Assembly: GCA_002900995.3 (NCBI GenBank)
Contig: CM035313.1
Location: forward strand, 372,001-436,000
Source: Ganoderma boninense
Taxonomy: Eukaryota; Basidiomycota; Agaricomycetes; Polyporales; Polyporaceae
DNA: 64,000 bases
Reading direction: 5' to 3'
The notes beneath the pieces are model-generated. The model saw only the letters and a program-made list of their open reading frames with translations. It was not told the DNA's origin and did no database searches. Below are positions 11,325 to 23,122 of this stretch, piece after piece. Positions within the stretch are counted from its first letter, which is position 1. Each line of letters starts with the position of its first letter. A program made the position numbers and the translations under genes.

Positions 11325-12029
11325 ACGATAGTTTGAGGGTAGGGGTAAATTTGAGACGGAAAGATGAGAAGGAGTGGGCCACAGCAGGAGATGAGAGCGG
11401 GAGGACGAGAGCCGGGAGCACATTTCCACATGATTGTACACTTATTGCATCCGCATCTAGCACCGCAGCGTGGAGAAGCAAACTTAGATGAGGGTCGCGC
11501 TGGTAGCATACATGTGGGGATCGAGGGATATGTACCTGGCATAGCCCAATGCCGGTTGTTTGCCTCGATACGATGATGTGCCATCCGATGACTTGCACGC
11601 AAGGTGGTCCCTGAGCTTCTTGTACAGCCAAGTCGATTGAACAGATATTTTGGAAGAAGACTATGGGCTCGATCAGTTGTGATGGTTGCAGGACGAATGA
11701 TGAGATATTGCAGGACGAGGGAGTGGAAGAGGAGGAGAAAATGGGAAGAACGGGGCCGCAGTAGAGGGTTGGATGGGCATGGACGCAGGGCATTTTATTT
11801 AAGCGGAGTAAAGTCGGAGTGCAAGTATTAATTAAACATGTTGATGAGATGTTATAATTACTTTAAACGCCGCCTAAAATGAGCGGACCCAGGCTACGTT
11901 GAAGTTGAACCACTCTGAGTCTCATCTGCTCATCGAGCCATCGTCAATCCCACTTTCACTTTCATACTATCTCAACGCTGGTACATTAGAAGATCAGTCG
12001 CAAAACAGGTTCGGTTCAGCTACGACACA
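11325..12029. other. Intergenic region between the F-box and orphan genes
   Basis: Divergent upstream region between the minus-strand F-box gene and the plus-strand orphan pair. It is AT-rich around 11820-11880. No gene recognised. Confidence 0.5.
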
Positions 12030-12728
12030 ATGAGTAATTATTTCAACAACGAACACCTATTGAGAGACCGCCTCGACCGCCTCTAGATATCAGATACTCC
12101 AGCTCAACCTGAGAAGCCGGTTGAAGGCAAGACACCCCAAATACCCCCTCCTTCATCCCCTCGGCTCATATACACGGCATTACTCGCACACAGCAATGTG
12201 TGATTTCCCCCATCAGGAGCCCCTTCAGGCCCAGGAGTTGGTGAGTCGTCTCAATGATAAATTCAGCACATTCTCCTCATATATGCGTCCAGGAATAATA
12301 GGCTGGCCGGTCCCTCAAATCATAGTGTTCTTCCGCAAGATAAAGGTAGCAGATGGGAGGGCAGCGATAACTGAGCTTGGCTTTGTGGTATGTCACATAG
12401 ATGAGGCCCTCGACCCACAGTACCGCGCTTGACGCAACCTGCCGACATATCCTGTTCATTGATGCAGGGATTCGAAATGGAGCTTTATTCCGTCTCCTTA
12501 CGGAAACGGAAGTTCCAACGCACTGAAGAGATCCTAAACTCCGATTTTGTCGACTCTACATTTACGAGGACCGCGACTTTTCACGGCGTCTTCTACACGG
12601 TCCACGGGAAGGATGACGTCGGCCTTGTCCGTCTCGGGCATGTCGGATGGGCAGGAATGGTCCAAAATTCGGTCAGCATTACGGTGGAGTTCGAGGATGA
12701 GCCCGAGAAGCTACCCAAAGCGGTTTAG
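12030..12728 (+). CDS. Orphan small protein, tandem paralog 1 (5' end unresolved, possibly broken)
   Basis: Exon 2 (12293-12387, 95 nt) encodes GIIGWPVPQIIVFFRKIKV and exon 3 (12468-12728) FEMELYSVSLRKRK ... TATFHGVFYTVHGKDDVG ... VGWAGMVQNSVSITVEFED. Both exons and their splice phases match paralog 2 (13283-13929), including the identical 95-nt middle exon. Upstream, the frame leading to exon 2 runs from an ATG at 12030 but contains TAG at 12084 and TGA at 12201. Either the first exon is pseudogenised or an extra intron removes both stops; a GTAATT donor at 12034 with a CATCAG acceptor ending 12216 would be in phase but is a weak donor. I do not recognise the family; no signal peptide or known catalytic motif is visible. 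Confidence 0.45.
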
Positions 12729-13282
12729 ACCAGGGAAGATTTGGTTTGAAGGTATGTGAGTTCGTGATATCAATCTACGACCCAGACGTTCACTTTTGTT
12801 TACCGCTCGACTATGGCTGACTGGAGACCTGTACGAGTATGTCGACGCCGCCATCAAAGTCTCGATCTGTATTCTGTTTGGTTACGATATTGAAGGCACA
12901 TTCCTAGCTCGAACGCGAACGAGCTGCAGCGAGCGCGATCTAGGACAGGTGAGCAATATCCCCTGCCAGAGTTGTGCTGCTCCTCATGTTCCTGTCGTGG
13001 ATTTACAAGCGAGTTTGAGGTAGGGAAGGTGGCACGGGGAACCTGCAGGGTGGCACGAAATCATCGCTCTCACAAGGCCGCGCGACGCCCATGAAAATCA
13101 CGAAAGCTTGTCTGCGGTTTGTTCTGCCCAGGAAGTAATGCTGCGCTTTGAACCTTTGGGCAGCGCTGAAGGTATATGCGTAAGTTGCCGGCTCCGACAG
13201 TGTCGCGCGCCAGACTATCTGACTCACATATATAAAGGTAATATTCCCACCTTTTCCTTGCGCCCTCGAGTCTCCCTTGAGC

Positions 13283-13929
13283 ATGCCGGACGACGAACTT
13301 GGATCGGTACCCGAGAAGAAGGATCCAGGGTTTCCTGCTCCTAACACCTCTCCTTCACTGGTGTTTGGGTCCGATCCTAAGCCAGAGCCCAATGTCGTTG
13401 ACGGTGCGTGTTTGCTCCCTGTTTTCACGGTCATTGGGCCATCTGATTGCGTTGCCTATGCTTCATCGTGGTGGACAGTATGCATCACCTGGCCGGTCCC
13501 TCACATCATGATCCATTACGGCGAGATGAAATTCGCCTGCGGGAGACAAGCCATTATGGGCATAGGAAAGGTAGTGAGTATATGTTCACGCAAGCTGGGC
13601 TGAGGCGATGAGGCCAGACTTGAAATCTCTACCTGCTCTAACATTGAGTGGTCCAGGGAGTCCTAGAATGGATATACCAGAAGTTCATGTGGAAGCCTCA
13701 TCGCAAATATGACGTCTACAAGACCTTCCACTTCGACAGCTCCCGATACGCGAAAGAGGCGGTAATCCTCGCCACGTTTCACGACGTGCATGGAGTGTAC
13801 GACACGGGCCCCGTGCTGTTGAGCGAGTTGGGCTGGGCGGAGATGATGGTGAACGTGGTGAAGTTGGAGGTGGTTTATCACGAGGAGTTCGATTGTGAAG
13901 GACAAGGCCCATCTCTCAAGCAAGAATAA
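13283..13929 (+). CDS. Orphan small protein, tandem paralog 2
   Basis: A three-exon gene (13283-13403, 13479-13573, 13657-13929; 162 aa) with canonical GTGCGT and GTGAGT donors and in-phase joins. The N-terminus is proline-rich and disordered (MPDDELGSVPEKKDPG). The folded part shares with paralog 1 the pattern WPVPHIMIHY.EMKFACGRQAI, a conserved intron, then FHDVHGVYDTGPVLLSELGWAEMMVN and a beta-rich end. The repeated scheme x-FH-x-V-x-G-x-GW(A)-x-M(V) suggests a small beta-sandwich-like intracellular protein, but I cannot name the family. It converges on the HET gene, whose stop lies about 200 bp away. Confidence 0.65.
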
Positions 13930-14130
13930 TATGCGAGTATACAACTTCATTTAACCACTGCCGTGTGGTACGTGTCGCGGCATACCGTTTGCCCTCCTGT
14001 CGGCCACTACAACTACAACACCAGTCGAAATATCGTATTCTGGACCAGCACATTACAGTCGTTAGCCAATACCGCCAAGTCACTGATACAATTTCGTCTA
14101 ACTGCATTGCATAAATGAGTAGGTAAATTA

Positions 14131-16941
14131 TTAAGTGTCCTCATTCACAACTTCCCAAGCAGTGCTACCACTACCGTGACTCCTGTGTCCTCGAACCCAT
14201 ACTTGCGCACCGCCGCTCAAGGTCGCAGGTTGCGTGGCATGTCGCGCAGGGCGCAGCTGGCCGTGGCCGTTCGAACCGGTACTAGGGACGGTAGACTGAC
14301 GCTGCCCAGTCAACGAAGACCTGTCGCGGCTAGGGTGCCCTGCAAGCGACGCCGAACCACCCTCCGGCAAAACTCGCTCTCCAACCTCGCTGAGCGGCGA
14401 CGGCACTCCCGCGGACGTCCGCCTACTCGATGCGCGGGAGATATTCAAGGACAACGCGCTTCCGTTCAGGGAGATTCGGCTCAGCGCTATCGGCTGGCGG
14501 CTCGGGGTTACGGAGCCCGAGCCTGTGAGCGAGCCTTCGCGCTGGCGGCCGAGGGGACCAGCACCGTCGGAGCGCGGGTTGCTGTGTTGACTCGAGCCGG
14601 AAGAACGACGCGGACCGCCGTTGCCATACGAATATGCAGAAGGGACGCTCCGAGTGGCCTGCATCTGGGGTGGGGATACGAAGAGGGAGGGTCGCCTGGT
14701 GCTGTTGGAACCATCGCCGTTGCGGATCTCCTGGGCTGACCGCGACTGGGCGATCTGTCCAGCCTGCAATTGCGACGTCTCGCGACGCCGCGGTGTCCCC
14801 GTGCGCTGAGGAATAGCTGAGGGTTGCTGCGCCGCCGCCGGGTTACGTGTCCAGCTCCTGATCGCTGAGTTTTGCGACGACGGGGCTGGCACGCGAGGTG
14901 GCCATGCAGAATTTGGTAAGGCAGCTCGGGGCGTTGGTTGTGCGAGAGTTGCAACCGGGATCGGGGGAGAGGCTGCCACCTGAGAGTAGCTGAGCGTCGG
15001 TTTCTGAACCGGTCTTGGGGGGAGAGGTTCTGCGGGACTCCAAGGGGGTGGCGATGTGGAGAGAGGCGACTCGGATGGGGGTTGGGCGAAGATCTCAACG
15101 CCGAGCCTATACACTTTTGTGCGTGGAACACCGTTAGGGTTTTGGGTGTCGTGGCTGAATGTGAGGCGGAGAGTGAGCGTGGGCCTCGAGGACGACTCGA
15201 GATGGACTTCTGTTGAAGCAAAGCCACCCCTGAAGTTCCAGGACTGGATGTGCGCCGGGTGGTCCTTCTCGTAGTGCTGGCTCTGGAATTGTCTCTCTCC
15301 GAGTGGACTGTATCGGCCTCGCACCGACACCATGACAGCCAGTAGATGATATCTATCGGCGAGCGCGCAGTTGCAGCGTCCGATGCGAATGGTTATGTGC
15401 TCGTCATTGTTAGATATCACGACAGCAGACGCGGCGCCCGGTACGGAAGAAGGGGTGGATACCAGGCGACCATCATGGCGCGCAATGTTGGCATCCGTCG
15501 TCGGAGTGAGCGTGTACCCTGATTGTGCCAGTAGCGTCCGAGACCATCCGGAGAGGCGAACTTCGAAAAACTCCCGTGAGTCGCGGAGCGCAGCATGCGT
15601 AGTCTCCTCCAACTCTAGTTTTTGTGAGGTAATGGTAGGACGGTGAGGGATGTAGAGGTCGATCATTTTAATGTTTTGCCGTAACGACATGACATCCTCG
15701 TAGGCGATGAAGGTAAAGCGATAGTAGTGGGACTGAAGGAGGGTATCAGACCTGACAAGTGTGTTGGTATCCCCCACCACCGCCCCGACGACAAAGTCGC
15801 GACCGTGGCTCTGTAGCTGGTCCTGTGGGCGTAATAGGAGAGCAAGCAAGCCACGTTCTTGGTCTTCACAGGCCAGTAGCGCAAGATGGGTAGGGAGATT
15901 GAGAAGGGGATCATCACGGTAGACCGTCAGGAGAGGTAGGGTTGCGTGCATGCCGTAAGAAGTCGGTGTAAACACTTGATATGTGTCCCCGAGAGGCAAA
16001 TCAAGCAGCTCCGCGAAAGCGCCTCGAGAAAGCCGTCGAAATGTCGACGATCCTTCGAAGTGGCGGGGTCCGGAAGCGAGGAGGTATTCGTTCAAGGACG
16101 GGGAAACTGAGAGATTGCTGGGAATCACATCAACGTGCTCAGGCGGGGCAAACGTTAACTTGGGATGGTCGAGAATACGTCCCCAAGCGAAGATCGTCTG
16201 ATCGGGGTAGTGCTTGACGATCTCCTCCTGAAGGCGGATGAACGCATAGCGACCCTCCCCATATGATATGGCAATGGTCACACCGAAGATCCCCATCAAC
16301 GAGTAGGCCTCGTCCTCCTCCCTTGTTGTCGTCCTTGACGCGGCCCATGACATTTTGTGCGCGACGCTAACCGCCTCCAATGGCTGTTCGAACGTTAGGA
16401 TGGAGTAGTCGATGTGCGTCACCATCTCCACGATCGAGGCGAGCGTGTACTTCGAGCCGATGACGCGCCAGGTGCTGGAGAGGAACAAAAGGACGGAGGG
16501 CGCGAGAAGTTCCTGGAGTGTCCATCCGCGGGTGAACCATTTGCTGTTGCCGAATTCCTCGCAGAAGGTAGGATCTGAGGTGTCGATGTCGTGAAGGTCG
16601 TGAAGGAAGCAATAGCAGGTACCAGAGTATCGATACCAATCGTACATGGAGTTGATGGCTTCGGACAGCTCGGAGGAGCTGGTTTTGTCGATGCAAGAGG
16701 AATCGACCCAGCCCCACTCAAAACCATCTTGCCGAGCGACCTCGCAAAAACGCTTGATCTTGTCGGAGTACCGCGAGAGTGGGATCGTACCGACCGGGGT
16801 GTCCGCGAGGATTTGACATGTCTTTTCGTAGGTCTGCTCGGACCCGTCCACCGACCAGACATGAGACAGAATCGCGTAGCGAACTTGCCGTGGATCTCCA
16901 AACGATGCAAACTCTCCGGTCTTGGTGTTCAGCAAGCGCAT
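14131..16941 (-). CDS. HET-domain protein 1 (heterokaryon-incompatibility type)
   Basis: Single-exon gene, 936 aa. The HET domain fills the N-terminus: MRLLNTKTGEF, YAILSHVWS at residues 22-30, WVDSSCIDKTSSSELSEAI near 78-96, RGWTLQELLAPS near 138-149 and the following AASRTTTREEDEAYSLMGIFGV block. A central region with LYIPHRP and SGWSRTLLAQSGYTL is shared with the other two HET genes here. The last ~300 residues are a Ser/Pro/Arg-rich, probably disordered tail. HET proteins in filamentous fungi trigger cell death or vegetative incompatibility when non-self partners meet; basidiomycete members are mostly uncharacterised. The start is fixed by the shared MRLL motif of the paralogs. Confidence 0.93.
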   Translation of the reverse strand: MRLLNTKTGEFASFGDPRQVRYAILSHVWSVDGSEQTYEKTCQILADTPVGTIPLSRYSDKIKRFCEVARQDGFEWGWVDSSCIDKTSSSELSEAINSMYDWYRYSGTCYCFLHDLHDIDTSDPTFCEEFGNSKWFTRGWTLQELLAPSVLLFLSSTWRVIGSKYTLASIVEMVTHIDYSILTFEQPLEAVSVAHKMSWAASRTTTREEDEAYSLMGIFGVTIAISYGEGRYAFIRLQEEIVKHYPDQTIFAWGRILDHPKLTFAPPEHVDVIPSNLSVSPSLNEYLLASGPRHFEGSSTFRRLSRGAFAELLDLPLGDTYQVFTPTSYGMHATLPLLTVYRDDPLLNLPTHLALLACEDQERGLLALLLRPQDQLQSHGRDFVVGAVVGDTNTLVRSDTLLQSHYYRFTFIAYEDVMSLRQNIKMIDLYIPHRPTITSQKLELEETTHAALRDSREFFEVRLSGWSRTLLAQSGYTLTPTTDANIARHDGRLVSTPSSVPGAASAVVISNNDEHITIRIGRCNCALADRYHLLAVMVSVRGRYSPLGERQFQSQHYEKDHPAHIQSWNFRGGFASTEVHLESSSRPTLTLRLTFSHDTQNPNGVPRTKVYRLGVEIFAQPPSESPLSTSPPPWSPAEPLPPRPVQKPTLSYSQVAASPPIPVATLAQPTPRAALPNSAWPPRVPAPSSQNSAIRSWTRNPAAAQQPSAIPQRTGTPRRRETSQLQAGQIAQSRSAQEIRNGDGSNSTRRPSLFVSPPQMQATRSVPSAYSYGNGGPRRSSGSSQHSNPRSDGAGPLGRQREGSLTGSGSVTPSRQPIALSRISLNGSALSLNISRASSRRTSAGVPSPLSEVGERVLPEGGSASLAGHPSRDRSSLTGQRQSTVPSTGSNGHGQLRPARHATQPATLSGGAQVWVRGHRSHGSGSTAWEVVNEDT

Positions 16942-18242
16942 ACGGAGCTAAACGGCTGTAAGACAAGAATCCTTTGTCAGAGTTGACTTGCATAGGACGT
17001 ACCTAGATCTGGCACTCTCACACTCGACAGCTGGGACCCTAGACACAGCTCCTTAAGCTGTGGTCTGTAGATTTAGCTATAGATGAGATGATGGTGTTCA
17101 GCTTCACAAAATGGCGGTAGAGGAGTCCAATACTCACCCGTCCGAGGGGCAGAGGTTTCGATGATGAGGGCGGGGGTCAGAAGGAAATGCGCTCTCCGTA
17201 CCCTACCCCGCGACTAAGTACCAACCAGGGTCCCGAGGTGTGGGCTCCGGCGAGACGCTGGAACCACATTGACATGCTTCTCCGCACGAGGCACAAGGCG
17301 GTGTAATTGATTACGAGGAGCAAGAGCGATGCCCCGCTCAGTAGGTTGAAGAGTGAATGAGGAATGACCGTCGTTTTAGATGAGGGAAACCATACATACA
17401 CGGCTGTCTTAAGAATCTAGACCTGACTCGGAAGTCAGACGTGCGTATTACTGACTTTGAGTAACAGCCTTCATTTCAACTCGTTGATGAGAGCCCTGCA
17501 CGGCTGTTCTCACGATCTGCGCATCCAAGGACACGTGTACAGATTCCGACGAAACCTTCGACCGCACAGCATCATATCGAGAACATACCATACCCATCGG
17601 TGCAGTAGAATTTCTAGCACATTGGAGGTTGCTATATCTGTAAATTGATTCGGTCCCTCAGCGCAGAATGGAATTCGGGAGTTGGTTACCCACCAAAAGC
17701 TAAGAAGATTGCAAACGATGGTTCTGCTTGATGCGGATGCATGCTAGTAAGCTGTCACCGAGTTCGAGATACAGCCCTTTTTGGGACGTAATCTTGGAGC
17801 AGGTGGAAATGTTAGTACAAAGTCCTCTAGTAGAGAGCTAGTGCAGCGGCCAACCTCACCGCGACATCATGACCAAATCTTCTCTCAATCCCTTCGCCCT
17901 AGTTCGCCGTTTCTAGGGCAGAGGATGGTGGGTCAATTTGCTTGACTTGCTCATCCTTTCTGTCTCCGGACCAAGGTCACTTTTCGTAGAAGGCATAGCA
18001 GAACGGATGGATTCGATCCACGTACCTTTGACCCCCGACTCGTTACCCTCGAGCTCCCCTTGCAGGCAAATCAACGATGACATCATTAGATGCTCCTGCT
18101 GATTGTACTTCTACGTTCAAATATTGCAGGTCGTTCATCCCGTGCAATGGCATCAAACAGCGACGAACAGGGAAATATAAGGGTATTCAGCAAGTAGATA
18201 AGTGTCAGTACAACAATGATACAATGAACAGAGACAAGCCAA
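16942..18242. other. Intergenic region
   Basis: Upstream of HET gene 1 and downstream of the BRCT gene. A 74-codon minus frame at 17177-17401 contains a hydrophobic stretch (LLSGASLLLLVINYTALCLV), but it has no splice context or homology that I can see. Otherwise nothing recognisable. Confidence 0.5.
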
Positions 18243-21200
18243 CTAAAAGGAGCCCTGGACTTGGTATGAAGTCTCCTCCCAGTCGATTGTCTGTCTGAGT
18301 GCGCTGGTCAGAAGCAGCTCCTGGGTATATATCTTGTTGTGTTGTGCGAGCGGTCTCCAAATTGAAACATCTTCCGGACAAGAGATGACGAAACGATTGG
18401 TGTGTCCCGCAAGTATACGAACCGTCGGCGATTGTGTGGACACCTTCGCAGAATTTGTTAGGGCCCAGAAAACGGGAGAGTGAAGACGCAAACAGACCTG
18501 TCCCCCATTCGCAGTGACGACGTTCTTCAACAGCTTGGTCTCCACGGGCACTTTCGACGTCACGTAGAACGTCATGCCGCTAAAGAGCTTGCCTGCATTC
18601 TTCTTCGCGCGTTTCAAAGCGTCATCCAAGACGAAATTGTACTTGTTTTCGGTCGACTCGTCTTCAATGGCGTAGTCCGCTTCGGCTGCGTCATTCGTTT
18701 AATCATGTTGGTCCATGCGTTTTAGAGAAACAAGGAACTCACGAAGTAGCTTCTTGTTGGCCGCAGACATGATTGCCCACTTCTCGCTCAGTACGTAAGG
18801 CGCAACAGCCATTGCGCAGAGGAACTTCTCGGTGCGCACGACGCTCCTGACGAGCAAATGTGTACACTCAGACGGTTTTGTGACAATCTTAACGCCAAGC
18901 TTCGTCAGTCCCTGTTCAGCACAAGGTCCCGTGAGCTCCAATTCGACGTTCAGTAAGAGAATTCCTTACCCGGACGACGTCCTCCGCGAGCGTCAGCTGA
19001 GTCGTCATGACCCGCACGTTCTTCCCCTGGGCCACGCCATTACTCGTCGGAGCTGCCACCGCCGCCTTCTTCGCCGCCGCTGGCCGCTCCTGACCCTCAG
19101 GTTCCTCCGACTCAGTGGCAGCCGACTTCCTCCCGCCAGCTTTCCTCTTTCCCTTTGCATCCGGTGCAGCCTCCGCTTCGTTCGGCTTTCGCTTCTTTCT
19201 CTCCGGCATGGGCTCCTCATCTTCCTCCTCCTCTCCCGGTAAACCCTCCGACCCGATCGATGCCCTCTTCTTCCCTTTCGCAGGCGTCTTCGCCGGGGTC
19301 TTCCCTTTCGCGACAGAGGTTGCCTCCTGCTCATGCTCGTGCGACATGCGGACTGTCCCCTTCTTCATCTCCTTCTGGAACGACACGACATCGGGCATGA
19401 TCACGTCGTGCAGCCGCTTCGTGGCCTTCGTCGCCGCCGACCGTTTTGACGGCGTGCGCAGCAGCTTCGATGGACTTCCCGTACCCGCTGTCGACATGGA
19501 TGCGCGGCTCGGGCCCGCTTCCGCGTTCTCGGCTGCCGCCCCCGACGTCTTGCGCGCCGTCCTTGTCTTCGCAGCGGGCGGGGGTGGGGTGGAGCGGCCG
19601 GACTCAGCAGGCGATGCGGCCCGTGTGGGCTTCTTCGCCTTCGCACCGCGCGTGGGCGCTGGCTTGGGTTCGGGTTCAGGTTCGGATTCATCTTCCTCCT
19701 CCACTGGGGGTGGGGCTGGGGTAGCAGCGCTCTTCGTGGTCTTCTTCGGAGGCCCGACCTTCAGCGGACTCGTCTTCGTCTTCCCGTTCGCCTTTGTCGT
19801 TGGCGAGCCGTACGCGTCCGTGACTCTGTGCACAACGACCGAATCGAGCTGCTGGGGAGTGCGGCCCGTGGGGGCCTTTGTGGGTGATGCCGCGCTGGCG
19901 CGAGTCTTCGTCTTGCGGTTGGGGAGGAGATCAGTGAGGATCGACCGCTCTTCTTCGTCGATCGAGTCCGAGTCCGAGTCGCTGCTGGGCAACTCGATGA
20001 TTTTACGCTTCACTGGTTGCGCTACCGGTTTCTCCTTCTCCTTCTCCTTCGCCTTCGCGCCACGAGTGCTGACTGCCTTCTTGGACTCCATCGCCTTCGT
20101 CTTAGCCTTGGGTGGAGGCGCTTCCTCCTCGCTCGACTCCTCTGCCATCTCAACGTCCTCTTCAACTGGCGCGGCCTTGCGGCGCGTGCTTGGGGGCCTC
20201 TTGGTGGGGGGAGACAGCTCAGTCTCCTCGTCCTTGCCTCCACGAGGGGTTCGCTTCGACTTCGCGCTCCCATACGTCCTCGCAGGGCGCTTCACGGGCG
20301 AAGGCGTTGTCACCGCGTCGGGTGCGGGCTGGGCGTCATCCTCTTCCTCGGCCTCGTCGTCCGTCTTACGTGGGGTATACCTCCGCACGAGACGTCTCTT
20401 TGGGGGAACGTCCACGGGCGCATCTTCCTCACGCGGAGCGCGCTTCGGCGGTCGACCCTTCTTCGCTGGGGTCTTGCTTGGCCCTGCTCCCTCCTCCTCG
20501 TCGGTATCAACGTCCATCTCCTCGTCGCGCGCCTTATGCTTGCCGTTAACCTTCCCTTTCAAGACCTTCGAGAAGTCTGCATCGACGTCCATCTCCGCAC
20601 CCAAACTGATCTCGCCCTCGCCCTCCTCTTCATCCATCGCAACAGCCTTCTCGACCTCACCCGCGCTTTGTGCGGTTGCGAGTGGAGCTGGCGCCTCTTC
20701 TTCTTCCGCCTCCTCCTCTTCTTCCTCATCTTCTTCGATCCTGCGTCTCTTGCGCGCCTTCGCTGGACTCTCGCTGGCGCTCTTGCTCTTCTTTCGTGTC
20801 GTCCGCTTCGGCGTTCTCGGTGCCTCCTCGCCCTCGTCGTGCATCTCAACATCGCCGTCGTCTTCCGCGGTGCGCTGCATCTCCTCCAGCTCGCTGGGCT
20901 CCCACGTGATGCGGCCAATCCCGCGTTCCGCGAGAACCGCGCTGAAGTCGACGCCGGGCGGGAAGACGATGTACTTATCGCGTGCAGGGGTGAGGCGCCG
21001 CCATTGGACGAAGCAGTCCTCCACCCAGGTGTGATTCACGATCGGGATTGACCAGGAGGTCGCTTTGTCCGTTTTCGTTCCCTGTAGACTACGTTTGATA
21101 TTAGCACACCGTGATAAGGCACAAACAATGACCGGCGTGAAGACGTGGACGTACTACGCGGCGACGACGATGGTGTTGGTCTCTGCAGACATGGACGCGG

Positions 21201-23122
21201 TGAATTCGCCGCCCATGAGCGTAATGAGCTTCTTGAGATATTCGCGGTCTTTGCCCGTGTAGTTCGTAACAGTCACAACCTATCTTTTAGACTCAGTATA
21301 GGGAACATTAGGAATAATACTGTACAAGCTCGCACCTCTCTGTCAAATCCGTCGGCAGGTTTGTCCGGGATGGGGTAGTGCAAGAGTTGGTCTGCAGGTC
21401 GGGTGAGTGTGCCTGTCGCGCGCACGTACCACAGCCATGCCAGCGTGCCAATCGTCTTCTTCTCTCGATATGCCTTCGATGGGAAGCGTCAGTGACCGAA
21501 CACACAACAACACAAACGCCTAGGCACATGGCTAAATCCATCGAGGAAAGAGGCTGGTCCAAAAAGTGGTGACTTTCGTAGATACGAATGGCGCATTGTC
21601 GAGGCCTCGTGAATCAAGACGTGTCAAATCCTATCCTAGCTGTTTCACCCCAAAGAATTTTGAATGGCGTCCCGTTCAGAACTTGCTATGCAGGCGGACA
21701 CTGGCAGCATACCAACGGCTGGGATACGCGTCACGCTCTTCACTCGGCGTGTATGTCCTGTAGCCCATACATTGGCTGCAATCTGATGCATATAAGCCAA
21801 GAGTGTGCGACCTCCTCCTCGTATCTACTAACGGTGCGGCCTGGCAAAAGAAGCATCCCGCGCATATATCCACACGAGAGCAGGTGCAATCATCCGACGT
21901 AAACCTCCTCCCAACTTATTTGGTGCTGACCTGAAAGGACCCGCCGAGAGCAAAAAGTGGCGTCTCATGAGAAATAACAATCGAGCCCCTCATGCGTCTC
22001 TGCATAAGTCATCGTACGTTATAGGGTGTGTCTCTGCTCGGGATTTCCACTTCATTCAAAAACAGAATCCGAGCTGAGACACACCCTACAAATATGGCTT
22101 CAAGGTCGGCAAGCATTCGTTCGACAACTCACCTTGACATATGCGGACCCAGTCCGAAATCGCGTAACAAAGATATCTGCCTCGTCCAGCTTCGTGAGCT
22201 CCTCCCGGGCCCGATCCTGCGCCTTCGACTTCGATGGAGATAGTTCGACCACCTCCCCGCCCTGCCGTCTGATGTCCGCTGCCAGGGCCCTCCTCTGATG
22301 GTCTGACAGATCAAGCGACAAGCCGAGGAGCAGCTTCTTGCCCTTCCACACGTTCCGAGACGCAGCCTGCACCTTCCTTTGTTCGTCGTTCGACCACGAC
22401 GCGGTGTCGTACAGTACCAGTCGGTCTGGGGGTGGCTCGTACTCCTCGTCCTCCTGCGTCGTCCTCCCCTCCGGCCGGGGCTGGAAGACGCGTGGTTCGG
22501 GCCACTCGTAGTTACGCGTCGGGAGATCACGAATGCCCAGACGCACCGTGTCGTCGAACCAGTGGGGTACGAGGATGCGAATGCCCGACTTCTCGCGGTA
22601 GTGCATCGCGGTCTCGTACTTGGCGCTCCCCGGGGCGAGCGCGAAGAGGTGGGTGACATCGCGTGTGAGAGCCGTCCGCCACTGGCCGCCGAGGGCGGTG
22701 ACGGCGGCTGAGATGAGCTCGCAGTCGGACTTGGAGAGGTCCGTCGCGGCGGCGACGATGCCGGAGAAGAGGAATGCGGGGTCGGCGGAGTAGTACTCGG
22801 CGTCCTGCGGGGATTCCAGGATGGCTGAGCGTTCGACCCAGAACGGGGTGACAATATGGGCTTGGGAGTCGTCTGGCGGGGATTCAAGGAACTCTTCGAG
22901 TGGCAGGGAGGCAGTGATAAAGTGGGTCAGGCGGGGATCGGTGAGAGGGACGGGTTCGCCGCCGCGGGGTTCGAGGACGTCGTTGAGCTCGTCGCGTTTG
23001 TCGAGGGGCAGGGTCTCGGATATATAGTAGAACACGCCGTTGAAGAAGTCTTCGGGCATCGTCGAGGACGAGCTCGTCGTCGAGCTCGGGGATGAGAAGC
23101 CGTCGGTCGGTGATGAGTGCAA
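18243..23122 (-). CDS. Multi-BRCT DNA-damage response protein, Brc1/Rtt107-like
   Basis: Seven exons (22133-23122, 21336-21473, 21155-21279, 18970-21088, 18743-18911, 18498-18685, 18243-18443) give 1309 aa, or 1288 aa from the inner ATG at 23059 (MPEDFFNGVFYYISE). The N-terminal third holds BRCT repeats, for example GVFYYISETLPLDKRDELND, FSGIVAAATDLSKSDCELI with GGQWRTALTRDVTHLF, and a further one ending NHTWVEDCFVQWRRL. A ~550-residue acidic/basic, S/T/P/K-rich linker follows. The C-terminus has a tandem BRCT pair (KLGVKIVTKPSECTHLLVRS; GMTFYVTSKVPVETKLLKNVV ... NRFVISCPEDVSIWRPL). This order (N-terminal BRCT cluster, long linker, terminal BRCT pair) is that of Brc1/Rtt107/PTIP scaffolds, which bind phospho-H2A at damaged forks. 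All splice phases close. Intron 1 is about 660 bp, ten times the others. Confidence 0.85.
22022..22088. repeat. Inverted repeat (hairpin) inside the long BRCT-gene intron
   Basis: Arms 22022-22041 and 22069-22088 are 20-nt reverse complements with one mismatch (TAGGGTGTGTCTCTGCTCGG and CCGAGCTGAGACACACCCTA), separated by a 27-nt loop. The GGGTGTGTC/GACACACCC ends are flanked by TA on both sides, as in a very short MITE with TA target duplication. It lies near the 5' end of the 660-bp intron. Confidence 0.75.

Noticed and set aside
17177..17401. Short frame with a hydrophobic segment upstream of HET 1
   Set aside because: A single hydrophobic stretch without homology or splicing to HET 1; HET 1 has a well-supported start of its own.
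19115..21034. 639-codon open frame on the plus strand, rich in Ser and Phe
   Set aside because: It is antisense to the low-complexity Glu/Lys/Arg linker of the BRCT gene. Codon bias of the real gene keeps the antisense frame open, and the sense strand has consistent domains and splice sites.
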